A stretch of DNA of 64,000 bases from Cryptomeria japonica (lineage: Eukaryota > Streptophyta > Pinopsida > Cupressales > Cupressaceae). The stretch spans positions 614,726,476 through 614,790,475 of the forward strand of contig NC_081408.1 of assembly GCF_030272615.1 (NCBI RefSeq), written 5' to 3'. Below the pieces are notes generated by a model. That model was not told the DNA's origin. It did no database searches and saw nothing but the letters and a program-made list of their open reading frames with translations. This document shows positions 58,701 through 64,000 of the stretch, one piece after another. The translations under genes were made by a program, and so were the position numbers. Position 1 is the first letter of the stretch, and each line of letters opens with the position of its first letter.

Positions 58701-60252
58701 TGTTAGTCTTAGAGGATCCGGTTAATACTGAAAGAGGGGGTGAATCAGTATTAATAATAATTTGAAATTAGAAACTCGGACTCATAAAACTTTCACCGAA
58801 TCAAATATAGATCAACACTAGAGTGATTTACCAGTACTGGTATCTACTGATAAACATCTAATAAACTAATATATCAATGTTGCACATTAAGTGCTCATTA
58901 ACCATGCATAAACTGAAAGTAAAGCAAACCATCACATCAAAAACATTCACCATATGAACACCATGATTTTCATGCGGAAACTCAAATAGGAAAAAACACG
59001 GTGGGAATTGGTACCCACAAATATTTTGCACTCTTTCAAAATGCGCCCTATTAGCAGCCAAGCCTAGTTAGAAGCTTACAATGATTCCTTGTTAGGAGAA
59101 GACCCTACTAGGAGTCACCTGGTTAAGGGATTTACCTTAGCCCTGTTAGGACCTTTGATCTGTTAGGATCAACCATGCAAGAGGATTTAGAACTCAAATA
59201 CTGAGTCACCCTATTAGGGGATTTTACAATGTGGGGTATGTTAGGACCTACCTGGTTAAGGGATTTTAGCTGTTGTAATTGTTAGAGAATAACAGTGAAT
59301 GATTTGTATATAGCACTCAACTACTTGCTTAATCAAATCCAATTAAGTTCTATGTCTGCATCACTCTAGCACATCTTCTCACACACCTGATTCAACTTCA
59401 CACACCTCTCAAAATCACTGAAACTTCAAAACATCAACCTTACTAACATAAATAATCTTTACAACTAGGTCGGCATCAAAACCATAAGAGTTACTACATG
59501 GATCATCAGAGGTCTTTACAACTAATTATAGATCATCATATGGATCATTACAATCAATTACAAATCAATATCAGTCATTGAATAATCATAAATCATCACA
59601 ACAAGTCGATCTGGTACAAAGTCAAACCCTTAGCTCATTCTGCTAAGCACTTTGCACATTCCCAAGAAATTCGCTCTCCAAACGCACCAAAACATATTTC
59701 AAACACATCACACGGTTTGTGTCGCATAATCATCAACATGTGAACTTGATATTGATCACCGCCAAACCAAAAATCATTACCGGTCAAGAGAATTCTTTAC
59801 CGGTCCTTAAACCCTTCTTAAATCCTGGCAAAAACTCAACAGAAATTATAGACAAAATTTCCGGTTGTCACAACATGATGCGGTTCTAGTCAGATACATG
59901 TTACAATGATAGAAAACTATATTCAAAACCACAAAGCCTCAATCATCACCAATTGCTAGATACAATGAGAATATTTCCTCGTTTACCGGTTAAGGTCCTA
60001 ATTCTCAGTTTCTTGAATCTTTACTGGTAAGACCTCTTTGGTAGAGAAAAAGATTTAGATGATACAATAGAACATAAGTAAACATCAGTAGACATGAATA
60101 AACATTAGTTGCCATCAATGACAACATAAATAACTGATCTAAGTCATCTATAATGCAATCTCAATATCTTCATTATAATGTCATCTCAAACAGTCGTGTA
60201 TCAGTTGAGTCATCATTCTCCATCTGTATCAATTATGCCAAACATGCCAACA
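58701..60252 (-). repeat. COP-4 5' LTR
   Basis: 1552 bp, the partner of 44467-46008. GTGGG/CCCAC at 59001-59018. The C-rich-loop hairpin has perfect 10-bp arms TTAATACTGA (58722-58731) and TCAGTATTAA (58745-58754). Confidence 0.92.
58722..58754 (-). other. C-rich-loop hairpin, COP-4 5' LTR
   Basis: Perfect 10-bp arms. On the minus strand the loop reads TTCACCCCCTCTT. Confidence 0.75.
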
Positions 60253-60505
60253 TTATGAATTTGGTCATCTAAGAGATGTGGTAGACATACACCTCACTAG
60301 CATGGTGGAGATGCTTAAAGACTCTAAGGAGTTAAGAAAGACAGTAAATGTTATGATTAAATGTGTAGAGGTTGAGAATATTCTTTTGAAGATGGAGAGT
60401 CAGTGCAATATGTTGGTCTCTATAAGTATAGATTGGAATACTGTTTGTGCTCATCTAAAATCCACTCACAAGAGTATCTTACCTCTGACTCAACAAGGTA
60501 GTTAA
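60253..60505 (+). pseudogene. NA-3 ORF2, piece 7 (C-terminal end)
   Basis: Resumes after COP-4. A 75-codon open stretch from 60278 (MVDIHLTSMVEMLKDSKELR) matches in character and position the last helical segment of NA-1 ORF2 (LINSMKSIQDALDEGNQIYK). It ends with a stop at 60503-60505. Confidence 0.55.
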
Positions 60506-60594
60506 ATATTTTTCCAATAAGACGATTTTGATTTTGTACATATGTAGATATGCTGGTGACATAGATTTAGTTTCTAGTTTTGAGGAGGTGTTTT

Positions 60595-60673
60595 AGATAG
60601 GGGGAGTTGTATATGGTTTGTTGAGATTTTTTGCAAGGAGATGTCATGTGTCTTTGATGTCAAAGGGGGAAAT
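60595..60673 (+). other. NA-3 tandem polypurine tracts
   Basis: AGATAGGGGGAGTTG (60595-60609) and CAAAGGGGGAAAT (60661-60673). The second follows TTTGATGT and abuts the 3' LTR. Confidence 0.65.
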
Positions 60674-61022
60674 TATTGAAAATGTGATTCAATGTTGTCA
60701 TTGATGTCAAACTCGTTGGTCTATTGTCAAGCTTGTTGATCTAGATGCGTAAATTGGTAACATTCCTTGGTTTAGATATGTTCTAGTATGCTGTAGTAAC
60801 AGTGAGTTAGTTTTGTGATCATGTGGGCATGCGGAATCTATTTGTGAATTCTTCAAAAGGATTATAAAGATGTATTATGAAGTTTCTAGAGCTTTGGTGT
60901 TGATTTTTGGGATCCACAGTTGGTATTCAGTCATGTGTGATTGTTTCAGTGTTACTGTATAGAAATGTGTTGCATTCCTATGTCTACTAGTATTTTGGTA
61001 ATGCATCTTGAAGGGGGGAAAA
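60674..61022 (+). repeat. NA-3 3' LTR, truncated by GYP-2
   Basis: It starts TATTGAAAATGTG (TG decayed to TA) and contains TGTCATTGATGTCAAAC, like SL-3. Only about 350 bp remain before the GYP-2 LTR. The hairpin end of the LTR is not in view. Confidence 0.6.
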
Positions 61023-62317
61023 TGATTAGCAAGGTGGATTCAAGTGGTTAGTGCACAAATAAAACACTGAAAGATGTTAAAACATGAAACATGCATAAAA
61101 CCACACAAAAAACATGAATAAGATGCATATACCTTGCAAACCTTTACCTCTCCCTTGGATTGAGCCTTTGGTGAAGTTGAATAGCACCTCTCTTCAACTT
61201 GATTGGGTGGGATCCTCTTTCTTGCTTGATATGGATGGCTCTCCAATGTTGTGCACCAATGAGATGGATCTTGGAGGATGATGGAGATGAGATAATTAAG
61301 TGTGGATGTAGGATGATTTTGACATGATAAAGATGCTAAAATGAATTTCCTAGGCTCAAAAGGGCAGCATAAGATTACTAAACTTGGAGATGAAGAATGG
61401 AGGGATGGAGTCCTCAATTTATAGAAAGAGGAGAGGGAGAATAGATGGCTAGGATGGATTCAAGATGAAGAGCTAAGAATGCTTGTGAGCTCATATAAGG
61501 CCCAAGAGAGGGTGTGGAGACCAAGAGATATACCTTAAAGGTATTTCTTGTCTCCACACTCCTCAAGGTACATTGGGAAGACTTTGCAAGGTACCTTGAG
61601 AAGAGCAAAGTGCATTGGGAAGACTTCCCAATGTGCCTTGAGAGGAGAAAGGGATGTGACATTTCTTGAAGAATGGAGAGGAGGAATTAAAGATTCTTCA
61701 AAAAGGGATAATCATAGGGATTGGAGGAATAAGAAATAATTAAAAATTCCTTGGGAGAGGGGATGCCTAGAGGAATGAGAGATTTTGAAAATCTCACATT
61801 CACCTAGGAAAAGAGCATTTAAAGCTAGTGGTTGGATGGAAGCGACAAGGGGTTGACTTTGTGACTAATCATGATGATTAGTGATGATTAGTCACTAGCA
61901 ACTCATTAGGAAGGGGATTAGAGGAAGTGTTAGGTGGGATTAGGATTTGTAGGAGGATTTGACTTGGAGAGAGAATGAGTGGAGGGAATTAAAAATTAGA
62001 AGAATAAGGTTAAGTGAATTTAGGGAGTTTCTAGAAGAATTTATTAGGTTAATGATGAATTAAGAAGATGATTTGTAGGAATCATGTAGGTTAACTAATT
62101 AATTGAAATTAATTAGGCAAGAGGAAGATTTGTGAGGATTTAATCTTTTTAGAAGAATAAAGAAAGTAATTGATTTATTAAATAAATCAGTCACATACTA
62201 TAGTGACAATATTAATTATATTTAATTAATATTGAGGAGAATTTGAATTAACATACTTAACTAATTAATTATGTGAGGAATTAAAAATAATTAGACAATT
62301 ATTGTTAGGTGTCTACA
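61023..62317 (-). repeat. GYP-2 3' LTR
   Basis: Its right end GTTAGGTGTCTACA and left-part GGTTAGTGCA match the GYP-1 LTR, as do GATTTGTAGGAATCA and AT-rich inverted repeats near 62090-62290. The left border (TGATTAGCAAGG) is inferred. Confidence 0.65.
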
Positions 62318-62334
62318 TTTTGCCCCTCTTTGAA
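62318..62334 (-). other. GYP-2 polypurine tract
   Basis: The minus strand reads TTCAAAGAGGGGCAAAA before the LTR, the same as GYP-1. Confidence 0.7.
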
Positions 62335-62418
62335 ACGAGGTGTGATGACGCATTGATTCAAAGAATAATCTTGGTTTTTTGATGATGATATTGATTTGAT
62401 TGATAAGATCTAGATTCA

Positions 62419-62918
62419 GTCTGGTTTCAGGAAGGATTTATCCTGTATAAGACATAATCATAGTGCAACATCTGGTTTCAGGAAGGATTCATCTTGTATA
62501 AGACATGATCAGAGCACAATGTCTGGTTTCAGGAAGGATTCATCCTGTATAAGACATGATTGATCACAATGTCTGGTTTCAGGAAGGATTCATCCTATAT
62601 AAGACATGATTGATCACAACGTCTGGTTTCAGGAAGGATTCATCCTGTATAAGACATGACTGATCACAACGTCTGGTTTCAGGAAGGATTCATCCTGTAT
62701 AAGACATGATCATAGCGCAATGTCTAGTTTCAGGAAGGATTCATCCTGTATAAGACATGATCAGAGCATAACGTCTGGTTTCAGGAAGGATTCATCCTGT
62801 ATAAGACATGATTGATCACAACGTCTAGTTTCAAGAAGGATTCATCCTGTATAAGACATGATCAGAGCACAATGTCTAGTTTCAAGAAGGATTCATCTTG
62901 TATAAGACATGATCAGAA
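62419..62918. repeat. 50-51 bp tandem repeat, 10 copies
   Basis: Units start at about 62419, 62470, 62521, 62571, 62621, 62671, 62722, 62773, 62823 and 62873. Each has GTCTGGTTTCAGGAAGG, the short inverted repeat AGGAT-TC-ATCCT, then TATAAGACATGATC. Units differ by a few bases. There are no spacers, so this is not a CRISPR array. Confidence 0.93.
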
Positions 62919-62925
62919 TCAAAAT

Positions 62926-62966
62926 TAATTATGTGAGGAATTAAAAATAATTATTTTGAAGTGTCT
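62926..62966 (-). repeat. Second copy of the GYP-2 LTR terminus
   Basis: ATTAATTATGTGAGGAATTA and GTGTCTACA repeat 62262-62317 in shortened form on the far side of the tandem array. After it the sequence reads TTTTGGCGATG instead of the polypurine tract. Confidence 0.65.
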
Positions 62967-63195
62967 ACATTTTGGCGATGTGTACAAGATAGAAGAAGAA
63001 AAGGATGCCCCAGCATAAAGCATGGGAGGTGTATGCCCCCTCGAGAATTTTTTTGAAAAAAGGATGAAAAATTCTCGAAAGAAAAGGGATAAATGAGGAA
63101 CAAATATGAGGAACAAATATGAAGGGATAAATGAGGAAGAAGCAATCGTGAAGAATTTGGAAAGAAGAATAGGAGAGGCGAGACCGCAAGGGAAG

Positions 63196-63384
63196 ATGGG
63201 CCCTCACGAGGGCCCATATAAGCCACAACGGGCCCGATGAGTGGTCATTTTCACACACAAGCCTTGGAGCCACTCAGAGCAAAGAAGAAAAGAAGGAGAG
63301 ATGGACCGCATTCCCGTTCGTGATCATCACACTAAGAGGATCCGACGATTCGACTAACCGACAAGCTATGGACCGCCGGTGAGT
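63196..63384 (+). promoter_or_regulatory. Possible plus-strand promoter and first exon
   Basis: ATGGGCCCT (63196-63204) and AGGGCCCAT (63209-63217) are perfect arms around CACG, and TATAAG begins at 63217. TGGGCC is the plant site II motif. An ATG at 63301 (ATGGACCGC) opens 18 codons, and ATGGACCGC recurs at 63368, running into GTGAGT (63379-63384), a good splice-donor match. No further exon can be shown in the window. Confidence 0.3.
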
Positions 63385-63454
63385 AGGTCTATCTCTCTTT
63401 TGGAAATTTTTAATTTTGGCTAAAATTAGGGTTGGAAAAGGGGGGGAGGGTTGG

Positions 63455-63800
63455 CAAGGCGCACTCGCTAATCGTTGTTTCAGCGCACGCCCCCCTAGGC
63501 CAGCGTGAGTGCTAGCGATCAGCATGGGTGCTCACCAATTTCTAAGCAAATTAGGAAATTTTTGTGGGGGGAATAGGAGGATAGCGCACCTGATCGTGCA
63601 TCAGCGCGGGCACTCACGCTTTGACATAGACACTCGCGTTTTAGCGCGGGTGCTCAAGGTAGTATGCGGGCACTCGCGCTAAAAGTGCGGGCCCTCGCAT
63701 TGACATGTTTTGAAGGAGAAAACAGAGGAAGGGGGGTTTGTTGGTGCGAGCGTTTGCAAAATGGCGCGTGCGTCACAGTTTTGGCGCGAGCGCTGGGTAA
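63455..63800. repeat. CpG-rich word array in GYP-2
   Basis: Words such as GCGCGGGCACTCGCGCT, TAGCGCGGGTGCTC and GCGCGAGCG recur at irregular spacing. This is the same character as 31735-32215 in GYP-1, but the words are not identical. Confidence 0.6.
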
Positions 63801-64000
63801 ATCACCAAGTGCGCCTGGGAAGGGGGGATGCACTTTGGGCTTAGAATTTTGGGATAAGGAAGGGTATGGGTGTTTCAGGAGGTGAGGAAATAATTTTTGG
63901 GCATGAAAATAATGTTTTGGTTTAATGGATGCAAGTGCAGAGGGGACCGTTGTCTTCGAGGGAGCATTGGCCTCCCATAATGAGTCTCTACCGCAAGTTA

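Larger units (their letters stand above)
44467..60252 (-). mobile_element. COP-4: Ty1/Copia element, minus strand, split by COP-3
   Basis: LTRs lie at 44467-46008 and 58701-60252, with an iMet-type primer site beside the latter. Gag-protease, integrase, reverse transcriptase and RNase H lie in Copia order on the minus strand. COP-3 (48547-56684) interrupts it within the integrase C-terminal part. Without COP-3 it is about 7.6 kb. The expected target-site duplication is weak (GAATG left, TTATG right), consistent with an old insertion. Confidence 0.9.
61023..64000 (-). mobile_element. GYP-2: LTR element without visible pol, minus strand, partial
   Basis: An LTR of GYP-1 type (61023-62317) is bordered on the right by the same polypurine tract as GYP-1. 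The interior continues past the window end, so the 5' LTR and target-site duplication cannot be seen. No coding domain is recognisable in 62318-64000. Confidence 0.65.

Noticed and set aside
60990-61022. AAGGGGGGAAAA before TGATTAG as a plus-strand polypurine tract of GYP-2
   Set aside because: The GYP-1-like tract at 62318 fixes the minus orientation; this purine run is in the NA-3 LTR and is probably coincidental.
62419-62918. Regular 50-bp repeats as a CRISPR array
   Set aside because: Units are contiguous without unique spacers and the context is a plant LTR element.

Overview
The window looks like intergenic DNA from a large, repeat-rich plant nuclear genome. Long nested LTR retrotransposons, primer sites complementary to initiator methionine tRNA, 1.1-1.5 kb LTRs and almost no CpG outside a few islands fit a gymnosperm or conifer-like genome, but the sequence does not prove the species. 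I find no convincing intact host gene, rRNA, tRNA or CRISPR array. Nearly every coding trace is retrotransposon-derived and broken by stops or frameshifts.

Names used here: NA-1, NA-2 and NA-3 are LTR elements that lack a recognisable pol but carry the same unknown second ORF (ORF2). COP-1 to COP-4 are Ty1/Copia elements. GYP-1 and GYP-2 are elements with Gypsy-like ends and no visible pol. SL-1 to SL-4 are LTRs without a partner.

Layout. 1-8542: unannotated DNA, then NA-1 (minus, 1138-8542). 8543-17639: a diverged direct-repeat pair, with COP-1 (plus, 11835-17104) inserted in the second copy. 17640-61022: one old element, NA-3 (plus), whose ORF2 can be followed through seven separated pieces. 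It is interrupted by SL-1, by COP-2 (20361-34327, itself split by GYP-1 at 24353-33236), by NA-2 (34770-41609), by SL-3 and SL-4, and by COP-4 (minus, 44467-60252). COP-4 is split by COP-3 (plus, 48547-56684), which is split by SL-2 (49940-51164). From 61023 to the end: GYP-2 (minus), with its 5' part beyond the window. Target-site duplications (GATCA, GGTAT, TCAAC, CTGAG, AAATT and imperfect ones) support most of these borders.

The most interesting points are as follows. (1) Three different non-autonomous families share an ORF2 protein with conserved blocks, and a telobox (AACCCTAA) lies just upstream of its start in NA-1 and NA-2. (2) A hairpin with a C-rich loop lies near the 3' end of Copia-type LTRs; its arms differ between families but remain complementary. 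(3) A second polypurine tract lies roughly 140-300 bp upstream of the 3' LTR in almost all of these elements. (4) COP-1 combines the coiled-coil/zinc-knuckle ORF1 of NA-1 with Copia pol remnants, linking the pol-less elements to Copia machinery.
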